A model generated the notes under the pieces. It worked only from the letters and a program-made list of their open reading frames with translations, had not been told where the DNA came from and ran no database searches. Shown here piece after piece: positions 1-6,241 of a DNA stretch of 6,539 bases. Each line of letters begins with the position of its first letter. Position 1 is the first letter of the stretch. The stretch lies in the NCBI GenBank assembly GCA_937906765.1, contig CALCUV010000356.1:1-6539 (forward strand). The letters are read 5' to 3'. Origin of the DNA: an uncultured Prevotella sp. GTDB taxonomy: Bacteria; Bacteroidota; Bacteroidia; Bacteroidales; Bacteroidaceae. The translations under genes and the position numbers were made by a program.

Positions 1-689
1 ACAGCGCGCGCGCTCTTGACCGCCCCGCTGCATTTGCATTATTGATGCGCAAGGTTTACACTTGGATGGCACTTGCTCTTGCCGTAACAGGTCTTACGGC
101 CTATTACTGCTCAACCAATTTCGATGTAATCAACGCCATCGCCTCAAATTCACTCGTATTTTGGGGATTAATCATCGCACAGTTGGGTGCTGTTATGTAC
201 CTTTCAGTTAGAATTAACAACATGTCCCTTACAACGGCAGGCATCGTATTCCTTCTTTATGCTGTTCTTACGGGAGTTACCTTCTCATTTATCTTCTTGG
301 TTTACACCATGGAGTCTATTGCCTCTACGTTCTTTATTACAGCAGGAACCTTTGGTGCAATGTCGCTCGTGGGTTACTTCATCAAGAAGGACTTAAGCGC
401 AATCGGTCGCTTCTTAATCATGGCGCTCATTGGTTTGATTATCGCCTCAATTGTGAATATCTTCCTCCAAAGCAGCGGACTCACATTGATTTGCACGTAT
501 GCTGGTGTGTTAATTTTCAGTGGTCTCACCGCTTACGACACTCAAAAGATCAAGCAAATGTTCCTCATGCACGGCGCAGAGATGAACGAATCTACTATGA
601 AGTTGGCGTTGATGGGCAGTTTGACACTTTACCTCGACTTCATCAACCTCTTCCTCTACTTGCTCCGTATCTTTGGCGACCGCAAATAA
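1..689 (+). CDS. Bax inhibitor-1 / YccA family membrane protein (5' partial)
   Basis: This is an integral inner-membrane protein of the TMBIM/BI-1 family, whose bacterial members (for example Bacillus YetJ) are pH-sensitive calcium-leak channels; the role in this organism is inferred. About seven hydrophobic helices are visible, from the MALALAVTGLTAYY segment to the terminal LYLDFINLFLYLLRIFG helix. Family signatures include RKVYTWMALALAVTG at the start, GLTAYDTQ in helix 6 (Asp at 537-539) and LYLDFIN in helix 7 (Asp at 636-638). These two Asp residues probably match the YetJ di-aspartyl sensor. A 215-aa reading from a TTG at 42 is possible. However, the frame is open to the left edge, and the upstream codons (ARALDRPAAFALLMRK) resemble the N-terminal leader seen in Bacteroidales homologues. 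The true start therefore probably lies outside the window. The gene stops with TAA at 687-689, and no terminator is visible before the next gene. Confidence 0.9.
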   Translation, partial: SARALDRPAAFALLMRKVYTWMALALAVTGLTAYYCSTNFDVINAIASNSLVFWGLIIAQLGAVMYLSVRINNMSLTTAGIVFLLYAVLTGVTFSFIFLVYTMESIASTFFITAGTFGAMSLVGYFIKKDLSAIGRFLIMALIGLIIASIVNIFLQSSGLTLICTYAGVLIFSGLTAYDTQKIKQMFLMHGAEMNESTMKLALMGSLTLYLDFINLFLYLLRIFGDRK

Positions 690-821
690 ATCATATCGGG
701 AAACAAGTCAGAAAGAGTTGCCCCTAAAAGAGAGTAAATTCTCCGGAAGTGGCACTTTCTACGCATCTTGTTTACCTGTTTATTAAAAACTTGACTACTC
801 AAATCTAATTAGAATCATACT

Positions 822-2015
822 ATGCAGACGCTTTCAGCAACTCTTAACCGCCTTGCCCCTTCAGCAACGCTTGCTATGTCTCAAAAGAGCGCCGAACTCA
901 AGGCGCAGGGTCTTGACATCATTAACCTTTCTGTGGGTGAGCCAGACTTTAACACCCCCGACCATATTAAGGAAGCAGCAAAGAAGGCTGTTGATGACAA
1001 CTACTCTCGCTATTCTCCCGTTCCTGGTTATCCCGCACTCCGCGAAGCTATCTGCGCTAAGTTGAAGAACGAAAACGGTCTTGACTATACTCCCGCTCAG
1101 ATTTCTTGCTCAAACGGTGCAAAGCAATGCGTATGTAATGCTGTGATGGCGCTTGCTGGTAAGGGCGATGAGGTGATTATTCCCGCTCCTTACTGGGTAA
1201 GTTATCCCCAGATGGTGCTCCTTGCTGATGCAACCCCAGTATATATTGAGGCAGGTATTGATCAGGACTTCAAGATTACTCCCGAGCAACTCGAAGCAGC
1301 AATCACTCCCGCCACTCGCGCAATCATTCTTTGCTCACCCAGTAACCCCACGGGTTCTGTTTATACTCAGGAAGAATTGGAGGGACTCGCTGAAGTGCTT
1401 CGCCGTCATGAGCGCGTTATTGTGATTTCTGATGAAATCTATGAGCACATTAACTATATCGGCGCACACGCTTCCATCGCTTCATGTGAGGGTATGAAGG
1501 AGCGCACTGTAATTATTAATGGTGTGTCTAAGGCTTACGCGATGACAGGTTGGCGTATCGGATTCCTCGCTGGACCTGATTGGATTGTAAAAGCATGTAA
1601 CAAACTCCAAGGTCAGTACACTTCTGGTCCTTGTTCCGTAAGTCAGGTGGCTGCAACTGAAGCATTCGCTGGACCTCAGGACTGTGTTGAAGAAATGCGC
1701 CAAGCATTTGAGCGCCGTAAGAACTTGATTGTAGAACTTACAAAGGAAATTCCCGGACTTGAAGTAAACAATCCCACAGGTGCTTTCTACCTCTTCCCCA
1801 AGTGTAGCAGTTACTTCGGCAAGACAGACGGAACCCACATTATTAATAACTCTATGGACTTCGCAATGTACCTTCTTGAAGTTGGTCAAGTAGCTACGGT
1901 TGGCGGTGATGCTTTCGGTTCTCCCGAATGCTTCCGTATGAGTTACGCAACAAGTGATGAAAACATCGTTGAAGCAATCCGTCGCATTAAGGAAGCACTT
2001 GCGAAGTTAAAGTAA
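822..2015 (+). CDS. aspC: PLP-dependent aminotransferase, aspartate aminotransferase type (class I/II)
   Basis: This 397-aa cytosolic enzyme has the usual length for fold-type I aminotransferases. It most likely moves the amino group between aspartate and 2-oxoglutarate. The motifs occur in the expected order: LSVGEPDFNTP (residues 36-46), YSPVPGYPALREAI, SNGAKQ (98-102), PYWVSYP with the ring-stacking Trp125, NPTG (Asn175), SDEIYEH (Asp204 and Tyr207 contact PLP), SKAYAMTGWRIG with Schiff-base Lys237, and FRMSYATS with substrate-carboxylate Arg372. The GAKQ and PYWVSYP forms resemble the Thermus/Bacillus-type (subgroup Ib) aspartate aminotransferases, where the Lys of this motif helps choose acidic substrates; Lys101 would be its counterpart. 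Exact specificity (aspartate, or also prephenate or aromatic acids) cannot be decided by eye. The ATG at 822 is the natural start and has no clear Shine-Dalgarno, as is usual in this phylum. The 132-nt gap before it shows no TAnnTTTG box and no terminator, so read-through from the upstream gene is possible. A strong terminator follows 61 nt after the stop. Confidence 0.93.
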   Translation: MQTLSATLNRLAPSATLAMSQKSAELKAQGLDIINLSVGEPDFNTPDHIKEAAKKAVDDNYSRYSPVPGYPALREAICAKLKNENGLDYTPAQISCSNGAKQCVCNAVMALAGKGDEVIIPAPYWVSYPQMVLLADATPVYIEAGIDQDFKITPEQLEAAITPATRAIILCSPSNPTGSVYTQEELEGLAEVLRRHERVIVISDEIYEHINYIGAHASIASCEGMKERTVIINGVSKAYAMTGWRIGFLAGPDWIVKACNKLQGQYTSGPCSVSQVAATEAFAGPQDCVEEMRQAFERRKNLIVELTKEIPGLEVNNPTGAFYLFPKCSSYFGKTDGTHIINNSMDFAMYLLEVGQVATVGGDAFGSPECFRMSYATSDENIVEAIRRIKEALAKLK

Positions 2016-2076
2016 ACACTGACATTCATTTTGTGCTCATTTCAGAATGTCTGGAATACATAAAAAATCAATAAAT

Positions 2077-2110
2077 AAAAATCTCCAGTGAATTTGCTGG
2101 AGATTTTTTT
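2077..2110 (+). terminator. Intrinsic terminator of the aminotransferase gene
   Basis: A perfect 12-bp stem (AAAAATCTCCAG at 2077-2088 with CTGGAGATTTTT at 2097-2108) encloses an 8-nt loop and ends in a run of seven T. It lies 61 nt after the stop codon of the aminotransferase gene. The A-run on the left arm means it could also stop minus-strand transcription. Confidence 0.9.
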
Positions 2111-2138
2111 GTTGTATTAAGGATTATGCGTAATTTTG
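2108..2138 (+). promoter_or_regulatory. Bacteroidota-type promoter (-33 TTTG, -7 TAATTTTG) for an intergenic RNA
   Basis: TAATTTTG at 2131-2138 matches the Bacteroidota -7 consensus TAnnTTTG exactly. TTTG at 2108-2111 sits 19 nt upstream, the spacing expected for the -33 element. The -33 element overlaps the T-run of the preceding terminator, so transcription would restart straight after the upstream gene ends. The predicted start point is near 2143-2146. No plus-strand gene follows until 5361, so this promoter would serve a stand-alone RNA. Confidence 0.6.
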
Positions 2139-2143
2139 GAGTC

Positions 2144-2269
2144 GCAAAGGTTCAACAAGAACTTTTGCTCTTGCATAAGGCAATTTCCCTTTAACTTGTT
2201 TAAAGGATATTGTAATTAGTGGATTGGTGTAGGCAGTTCCCGTAACGAAAGTTGCGGGACTGCTTTTTT
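2144..2269 (+). ncRNA. Candidate intergenic small RNA, about 125 nt
   Basis: A consensus promoter upstream and a GNRA-capped terminator downstream bound a stretch with no credible reading frame. The predicted transcript begins with a 9-bp hairpin with one G-U pair: GCAAAGGTT (2144-2152), a 7-nt loop and AACTTTTGC (2160-2168). A short TTGC/GCAA hairpin (2171-2183) follows, then a 7-bp hairpin CCTTTAA/TTAAAGG (2188-2206, 5-nt loop), an unpaired stretch of about 25 nt (2207-2231) and the terminator. It does not look like tmRNA, RNase P RNA or SRP RNA, and I cannot assign it to a known family. The 5' end is a prediction from the promoter position. Alternatives are a decayed gene leader or chance hairpins in AT-rich DNA. 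Confidence 0.5.
2231..2269 (+). terminator. Intrinsic terminator with GAAA tetraloop (3' end of candidate sRNA)
   Basis: GCAGTTCCCGTAAC (2233-2246) pairs with GTTGCGGGACTGC (2251-2263) through 13 pairs, with one bulged T and one G-U wobble. The stem is capped by a C-GAAA-G tetraloop of the very stable GNRA type and followed by six T (2264-2269). It is separate from the aminotransferase terminator 120 nt upstream and has no plus-strand gene of its own, so it implies an independent transcript ending here. Confidence 0.85.
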
Positions 2270-2285
2270 ATTCTGTCTATGGCAG

Positions 2286-2313
2286 GTCGCAACAAATGGT
2301 CAATATGTCGCAA
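2286..2313. repeat. Two GTCGCAA repeats spaced 21 bp apart
   Basis: GTCGCAA occurs at 2286-2292 and 2307-2313, and a third copy lies at 2141-2147 at the start of the candidate sRNA. The rest of 2270-2374 contains no gene I can support: only a purine-rich tract at 2317-2327 and AT-rich sequence. The repeats are short, so chance or a decayed duplication of the upstream leader are both possible. Confidence 0.35.
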
Positions 2314-2374
2314 AATAAAGGAGGAGGATGGGGAAAAATCCTGAATACATCTCACATAACCATTCCACTTTTAG

Positions 2375-2426
2375 ACAACAAAAAAACAAAGCCTCAAATT
2401 AGAGCAATTCTTTGAGGCTTTGTTTT
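2375..2426 (-). terminator. Terminator at the end of the porQ-cmk-ispH run
   Basis: A perfect 16-bp stem (AAAACAAAGCCTCAAA at 2383-2398 with its complement at 2411-2426) has a 12-nt loop. On the minus strand the stem runs into a T-tract (complement of the A-run 2380-2386). It lies about 60 nt after the ispH stop and is the first good terminator downstream of the three minus-strand genes. A short TTTT on the other side could also give weak activity for plus-strand transcripts. Confidence 0.88.
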
Positions 2427-2484
2427 GCTTATTTAAGGGTTTGTTTTCCCTATTAAAGGATTCATTTCAGATATGCGGGATTCA

Positions 2485-3345
2485 CTATTCCTGAAACTTC
2501 AAAATCGCTTCACGGCATGCCTCCATCAACCATTTAGGTGTGCTGGTTGCGCCACAGATACCGACACTCTTGGCATTCGTAAACCAAGCAGGGTCTATAT
2601 TACAGGGTTCGTCCACAAGATAACTCTGAGCGTTGACCTTCTTACACTCCTCATAGAGCACCTTTCCGTTAGAACTTTTCAAGCCACAGACAAAGAGCAC
2701 CACATCATGGCGTGCGGCGAAATTACGAATATTAGGCAAGCGATTGGCCACCTGACGGCAAATCGTGTCAAAGTATTCAAACACGGCAGGTGCCTGAATA
2801 TGCTCCGTAATATAGGCTACGATGCTTTGAAATCCCTCAAGCGACTTCGTTGTTTGGGAGAACAGACAAATATCTTTTGTAAAGTCTAATTTCTCTGCCT
2901 CTTCAAGGTTTTCAATTACAATAGCCTCGCCATTGGTTTGCCCAACCAGTCCGAGCACTTCGGCATGTCCGCGCTTCCCGTAGATAACGATTTGCGGGCG
3001 ATTGGGAGTGTCGTATTTCCGCTTGATTCTGCGTTGCAACTGAAGCACCACAGGGCAGGTAGCATCAATGATTTCGATGCCATTCTCTGAGGCTTGTGCA
3101 TACGTGCGAGGCGGTTCGCCATGTGCACGAAGCAACACCTTGGCACCATGTAACTTTGCAAACGAAGCATGGTCAATTGTCTGCAAACCCAGTTCGCGTA
3201 AGCGTTCACACTCACGCTCATTGTGCACAATATCTCCCAAGCAGTAGAGCGAATCACTATGCGTGAGTTCTTCTTCTGCCTTACCAATTGCCGTAGTTAC
3301 TCCAAAGCAAAAACCTGAAGCCGTATCTATTTCTATTTGTAGCAT
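2485..3345 (-). CDS. ispH: 4-hydroxy-3-methylbut-2-enyl diphosphate reductase (IspH/LytB)
   Basis: This cytosolic iron-sulfur enzyme performs the last step of the MEP isoprenoid pathway, reducing HMBPP to IPP and DMAPP. At 286 aa it has family-typical length. The three cluster-binding cysteines are visible as Cys13 (SGFCFGV), Cys97 (DATCPVV) and Cys196 (DTICRQVANR). Substrate-binding residues are also present: His41 (IVHNERE), His75 (LLRAHGE), His127 and Glu129 (GKRGHAEV), Thr166 (SQTT), the SSN triad (224-226) and Ser268 (CGATSTP). Nothing key is missing, so it should be active. It starts at ATG 3345 and ends with TAG. It lies 89 nt downstream of cmk on the same strand, and that spacer shows no terminator or TAnnTTTG box, so co-transcription with cmk is likely. 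The cmk-ispH pairing is common in Bacteroidales. Confidence 0.97.
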   Translation of the reverse strand: MLQIEIDTASGFCFGVTTAIGKAEEELTHSDSLYCLGDIVHNERECERLRELGLQTIDHASFAKLHGAKVLLRAHGEPPRTYAQASENGIEIIDATCPVVLQLQRRIKRKYDTPNRPQIVIYGKRGHAEVLGLVGQTNGEAIVIENLEEAEKLDFTKDICLFSQTTKSLEGFQSIVAYITEHIQAPAVFEYFDTICRQVANRLPNIRNFAARHDVVLFVCGLKSSNGKVLYEECKKVNAQSYLVDEPCNIDPAWFTNAKSVGICGATSTPKWLMEACREAILKFQE

Positions 3346-3434
3346 TAGAACTATTGAGTAGTGAGGAGTTAAGGAAGAAAAGAAAGAATGGGAGGAACGG
3401 GAAAAGAAATTTTCTCCGCAAATAGCGTCACATG

Positions 3435-4124
3435 TTATTCCTCAACCGCCTGAAGATAGGCATTCATCAACCATTCGTTTTGCTCTTCTCTGGTCATGTT
3501 GCTATTATCAAGCACAAGGGCATCAGCGGCCTGCTTTAAGGGCGCCACTTCTCGGTGAGAGTCGATATAATCACGCTCCTGCACGTTCTTTAAAATCTCT
3601 TCATACGTCACATCTTCGCCTTTCGCCGTCAACTCATCGTAACGGCGTTGCGCACGCACCTCTGCCGAAGCCGTAACAAAGATTTTGAGTTCGGCATTTG
3701 GGAACACCGCCGTACCGATGTCACGTCCGTCCATCACGATGCCTTTTGCTTCGCCCATTTGTTGTTGCATCTTTGTGAGCAACGTACGCACAAAGGGAAG
3801 CGCAGCAATAGGACTCACGCGAGAAGAAACCTCCATCGTGCGGATTTCTTGCTCTACGATTTCTCCGTTAAGACAAGCCAAGGGCAAGTTTGTTTCAGGG
3901 TCGAGCACAAAGCTAACATTAACCTCTGGAAGTAACGCTTCCAATTTTGCTGCGTCAAGTTCGGCGCCGTTAAAGACATTATTGCGGAGCGCAAAGAGAG
4001 TTACGGTGCGGTACATCGCACCTGTGTCAACGTAAATGTATCCAATTTTCTTGGCCAAGGCTTTTGCCATGGTGCTTTTGCCACAAGAGGAATGTCCGTC
4101 GAGAGCAATAATAATTTTCTTCAT
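3435..4124 (-). CDS. cmk: Cytidylate kinase (CMP kinase)
   Basis: This cytosolic nucleoside monophosphate kinase transfers phosphate from ATP to CMP or dCMP, feeding nucleic-acid and phospholipid precursor pools. The 229-aa length is normal for bacterial Cmk. The P-loop is GHSSCGKST (residues 10-18; Lys16), with Cys14 where many homologues carry Ser or Gly. The CMP-binding motif DTGAMYR (33-39) follows, then [12 protein letters not shown] (131-142), and a lid region with RR (160-161), RDYIDSHRE (184-192) and [16 protein letters not shown]. The insert with [17 protein letters not shown] (97-113) corresponds to the CMP-binding domain specific to Cmk, which separates it from adenylate kinase. 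The ATG at 4124 is 32 nt after the porQ stop, so the two genes are very probably translated from one message. Confidence 0.96.
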   Translation of the reverse strand: MKKIIIALDGHSSCGKSTMAKALAKKIGYIYVDTGAMYRTVTLFALRNNVFNGAELDAAKLEALLPEVNVSFVLDPETNLPLACLNGEIVEQEIRTMEVSSRVSPIAALPFVRTLLTKMQQQMGEAKGIVMDGRDIGTAVFPNAELKIFVTASAEVRAQRRYDELTAKGEDVTYEEILKNVQERDYIDSHREVAPLKQAADALVLDNSNMTREEQNEWLMNAYLQAVEE

Positions 4125-4156
4125 TTGAAATTGTATTGTTAAGAGTCTTGCGCCGA

Positions 4157-5140
4157 TTACAATGCGTAACTGACATTGAACATCAGCGAAGAAGTTGATT
4201 TGTGATACTTTGCATAAGCGCCCGAAATCATGAAGCGCTTGAGGTGTAAGGAAGCGCCTGCCGTGAGTCCGGCACCCTTGGCACTACCTGCCGTCTTGAG
4301 TTCATAGGAACGGCGGAAGTTGTAACCCGCCGACAAACTGATGTTGTCCGTTAGGAAATAATCCGCACCGATAACCACATGGTTGAGCAACTTCTTAGAG
4401 AACGAGAGTTTCTTGTCCGCGCCATCCTCCACAAAATAGTAACGCGAACTCCAGCGTGTGAGGTCGGTCAATGTCAATGAGAGGCGCAAGGGCATGTGTG
4501 CCAATCCCTTTGAAACGCCTAACTGTGCCACAAAGGGAAGATGCTGTTCGCGATCATGGAAAGAGGAAAGTTCGGCACCAATATTCTTCAACGTTGCCGA
4601 AACCGAAAGGTCGGTCTCTTCATCATAGTAATTCAAACCCAAATCTACGCCTACCGCCATCGCGGAATAGTCAGCATAACTGGAGAATGCCATTTTCAAC
4701 GTCGCACCCCCACTCCATTTGTCGCTAAACAAGTAACTATACGAAGGCGCAATGTATATGTCTTTCGCGGAATACGTTCCGAGCACATTCCCTTGGGCAT
4801 CGGTTTCATCCGCAGAACCATAACTCATCATTTGTGCCGTAATGCTCCCCGTATGTCGGTCTCCGAAAGCACGCACATACTGTGCCCCCATCCACTTACT
4901 ATCAGCGAAATAGGTCATAAAGTTTAAGCCCAACACGTTGCTCGACACGTTGGCCAGAAGTGCGGGATTGTGCCACGCAATAGCGGCATCATCCTCAACG
5001 ATTGAGATATTTTCGCCCCCCAAAGCCGCAACGCGCGCCGAGGTTGGAAGTTTCATGGTGTTATATCCCGAAGAACTTTCCTGCCCCCAAACGGAGGTAA
5101 CTGAAAGTAAGCAAAGGATATAGAATAGTGTTTTTTTCAT
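4157..5140 (-). CDS. porQ: Type IX secretion system protein PorQ (PorV/PorQ family outer-membrane barrel)
   Basis: PorQ is an outer-membrane beta-barrel protein related to PorV and the FadL fold. It belongs to the type IX secretion system that exports and anchors surface proteins in Bacteroidota. A Sec signal peptide is clear: MKK, a hydrophobic core ([10 protein letters not shown]), then cleavage probably after VWG before QESSSGYN. The family block [12 protein letters not shown]...[16 protein letters not shown] follows, then alternating amphipathic strands rich in Tyr, Gly and Ser ([28 protein letters not shown]), ending in an aromatic/hydrophobic C-terminal strand (FNVSYAL). I chose ATG 5140 (327 aa). 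The longer frame from ATG 5164 adds MTHYFNRK before a textbook signal peptide, and its start codon falls inside the likely -7 box. It is the first gene of the minus-strand run with cmk and ispH, a synteny I also recall from Porphyromonas. PorV is the main alternative, but length and context favour PorQ. Confidence 0.88.
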   Translation of the reverse strand: MKKTLFYILCLLSVTSVWGQESSSGYNTMKLPTSARVAALGGENISIVEDDAAIAWHNPALLANVSSNVLGLNFMTYFADSKWMGAQYVRAFGDRHTGSITAQMMSYGSADETDAQGNVLGTYSAKDIYIAPSYSYLFSDKWSGGATLKMAFSSYADYSAMAVGVDLGLNYYDEETDLSVSATLKNIGAELSSFHDREQHLPFVAQLGVSKGLAHMPLRLSLTLTDLTRWSSRYYFVEDGADKKLSFSKKLLNHVVIGADYFLTDNISLSAGYNFRRSYELKTAGSAKGAGLTAGASLHLKRFMISGAYAKYHKSTSSLMFNVSYAL

Positions 5141-5161
5141 TTTACGATTAAAATAGTGGGT

Positions 5162-5169
5162 CAAAGTTA
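5162..5169 (-). promoter_or_regulatory. Likely -7 box of the porQ-cmk-ispH promoter
   Basis: On the minus strand this reads TAACTTTG, an exact match to TAnnTTTG. Its end is 21 nt before the chosen porQ start at 5140, giving a leader of about 15 nt. No TTTG is found at the -33 distance, so the promoter may be weak or activator-dependent. It forms one arm of the inverted repeat at 5162-5199. Confidence 0.5.
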
Positions 5170-5191
5170 CTAAGATTTTTACTTTTGGAAG

Positions 5192-5199
5192 TAACTTTG
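5192..5199 (+). promoter_or_regulatory. Possible -7 box for the tonB-family gene
   Basis: TAACTTTG matches the TAnnTTTG consensus and faces the tonB gene. The leader would be about 155 nt. There is no TTTG at the expected -33 position, so support comes only from the -7 box and its mirror-image partner at 5162-5169. Confidence 0.4.
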
Positions 5200-5224
5200 T
5201 AGCAAAATAGATAGTATAGGTTCT

Positions 5225-5248
5225 GAGGTTTTAAGGTTTTGAGGTATT
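5225..5248. repeat. Three imperfect 8-bp tandem units in the tonB leader
   Basis: GAGGTTTT, AAGGTTTT and GAGGTATT follow one another directly, with one change in each of the second and third units relative to the first. The rest of 5200-5360 holds no reading frame or hairpin terminator that I can support. Copy number could vary by slippage, but the short length makes any role speculative. Confidence 0.4.
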
Positions 5249-5360
5249 GAAAAGCCTTTTGCGCGGTTTCTCCCTTGAGTCTTGAAAGCAAAACGTCGGA
5301 ATCGTCTTTACCCCTCAACAGCATTATTTCCGCACATCATTTTCTCTAAAGACAATAAAC

Positions 5361-6164
5361 GTGCGTTCCGTCGATTTAGTATCCCGAGAATGGTGTGACC
5401 TTGTCTTTGAAGGCCGCAACCGTCAGTATGGCGCCTATCGACTTCGCAAAGAAGCCGGAAGGCGTTACGCTCGTGCGCTTTGGGGAGTCTGTCTGTGCTT
5501 GCTCTTACTCGTGGGCGGAGGCGTAGGTATCAATGTTTACTTTTCGATCAGCACCAAGCGCGAACTCGCACAACTCTTGGAAGAACTGAAACGCATGGAG
5601 GAGGCACACAAACGCGACTCTCACTTGCTAAAGTTTGTTGACCTGCGCCCCAAGACGGAAACCGTGGCGAAAGCAGTTGTGGAAACCGCGCCTGAAATAG
5701 TTGAGGTGCCTGAAGTAAAAGTGATGCCTGAAATTGTTCCTGAAGAAGAATTGAGCGAGGAAGAAGTAACCGACACCATTACGACACTCGCCACGGAAAC
5801 TGACTCTATCATGGAACCCCAAACGCCAGATCCGACACCCTTGGCGCCACTCACGCCCACCGAAGTCGTTGAGGAAATGCCGCAATTCCCTGGGGGCATT
5901 AACGCACTGATGCTTTGGTTGGACAAAAACATTGTCTATCCGCCCTTAGTGATTCAACAGAAGGTTTCGGGCACAACGTATCTCACGTTCTTGGTGGATG
6001 AAGCAGGCAATGTTATCGAACCGAAGATTGAAGAGGCACTTCATCCCATGATTTCGGCAACCATTATGCGCGCTGCCCGAAATATGCCGAAGTGGGAACC
6101 TGGAAAAACAAACGGAAAGGTGACAACCGTGCGCGTAACTATCCCTATCGAATACCACTTATAG
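5361..6164 (+). CDS. tonB: TonB-family energy transducer
   Basis: This 267-aa inner-membrane protein spans the periplasm and passes proton-motive force from ExbB/ExbD to TonB-dependent outer-membrane receptors. Residues 1-36 are cytoplasmic and carry LVFEGRNRQYGAYRLR (14-29), a signature of Bacteroidota TonB proteins. One transmembrane helix follows (about 37-60, LWGVCLCLLLLVGGGVG), then a charged, probably coiled segment (66-85), a Pro/Glu-rich spacer (110-170) and a C-terminal TonB domain (171-267) with EEMPQFPGG, NIVYPP, TFLVDEAGNV and MPKWEPGK. The spacer is notably acidic and has little of the Lys-Pro repeat known from enterobacterial TonB. GTG at 5361 is the only plausible start: an in-frame TAA lies at 5355-5357, and starting later would remove the N-terminal motif. 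No exbB or exbD is in the window, so it is either an accessory TonB or is served by distant partners. It is divergent from porQ. Confidence 0.92.
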   Translation: MRSVDLVSREWCDLVFEGRNRQYGAYRLRKEAGRRYARALWGVCLCLLLLVGGGVGINVYFSISTKRELAQLLEELKRMEEAHKRDSHLLKFVDLRPKTETVAKAVVETAPEIVEVPEVKVMPEIVPEEELSEEEVTDTITTLATETDSIMEPQTPDPTPLAPLTPTEVVEEMPQFPGGINALMLWLDKNIVYPPLVIQQKVSGTTYLTFLVDEAGNVIEPKIEEALHPMISATIMRAARNMPKWEPGKTNGKVTTVRVTIPIEYHL

Positions 6165-6194
6165 ACATTGCGAAAATCATATCTATCTTAGGCG

Positions 6195-6232
6195 TTCTTA
6201 AGTCTCAAATAGTTTTTCTTAAGTCTCAAATA
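6195..6232. repeat. Pair of 17-bp direct repeats with 21-bp period
   Basis: TTCTTAAGTCTCAAATA occurs at 6195-6211 and again, identical, at 6216-6232, a 21-bp offset equal to about two helical turns. The pair lies 31 nt after the tonB stop and about 145 nt before the next gene. It contains the 6-bp palindrome CTTAAG. Candidate roles are a tandem protein-binding site for the downstream gene or a remnant duplication. The remaining spacer to 6376 has no TAnnTTTG box and no clear terminator. Confidence 0.65.
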
Positions 6233-6241
6233 ATTTCAATG

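Larger units (their letters stand above)
5162..5199. repeat. Perfect 10-bp inverted repeat in the divergent porQ/tonB region
   Basis: CAAAGTTACT (5162-5171) and AGTAACTTTG (5190-5199) are exact reverse complements with an 18-bp spacer. The outer eight bases of each arm form TAACTTTG on opposite, outward-facing strands. The element may be a pair of back-to-back promoters, a symmetric operator, or both. The spacer is AT-rich, and no T-run follows the arms as it would in a terminator. Confidence 0.6.

Noticed and set aside
690..821. Possible terminator or promoter between the BI-1 family gene and the aminotransferase gene.
   Set aside because: Only weak hairpins (around AGTGGCACT) without a T-run and no TAnnTTTG box are visible, so neither is claimed.
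1482..1889. A 135-codon minus-strand frame opposite the aminotransferase gene.
   Set aside because: It lies wholly within a well-conserved enzyme gene and its translation has no recognisable motif; it is a by-product of the codon use of the real gene.
2328..2402. A 24-codon frame starting at ATG 2328 (MGKNPEYISHNHSTF...) preceded by AAGGAGGAGG.
   Set aside because: The purine tract directly abuts the ATG at poor spacing, this phylum rarely uses Shine-Dalgarno sites, and the frame runs into the terminator stem and stops in its loop. No recognisable protein features.
2473..2889. A 138-codon plus-strand frame over the end of ispH.
   Set aside because: It is antisense to the catalytic half of IspH, whose motifs are intact; it has no promoter and no family resemblance.
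5141..5164. An upstream ATG that would extend PorQ by MTHYFNRK.
   Set aside because: It puts eight residues before a standard signal peptide, and the codon overlaps the likely -7 promoter box at 5162-5169; ATG 5140 is preferred.
5621..5932. Minus-strand frame of 103 codons, Ser/Val/Gly-rich.
   Set aside because: It is the antisense of the Glu/Pro-rich TonB spacer; low-complexity composition explains the open frame.
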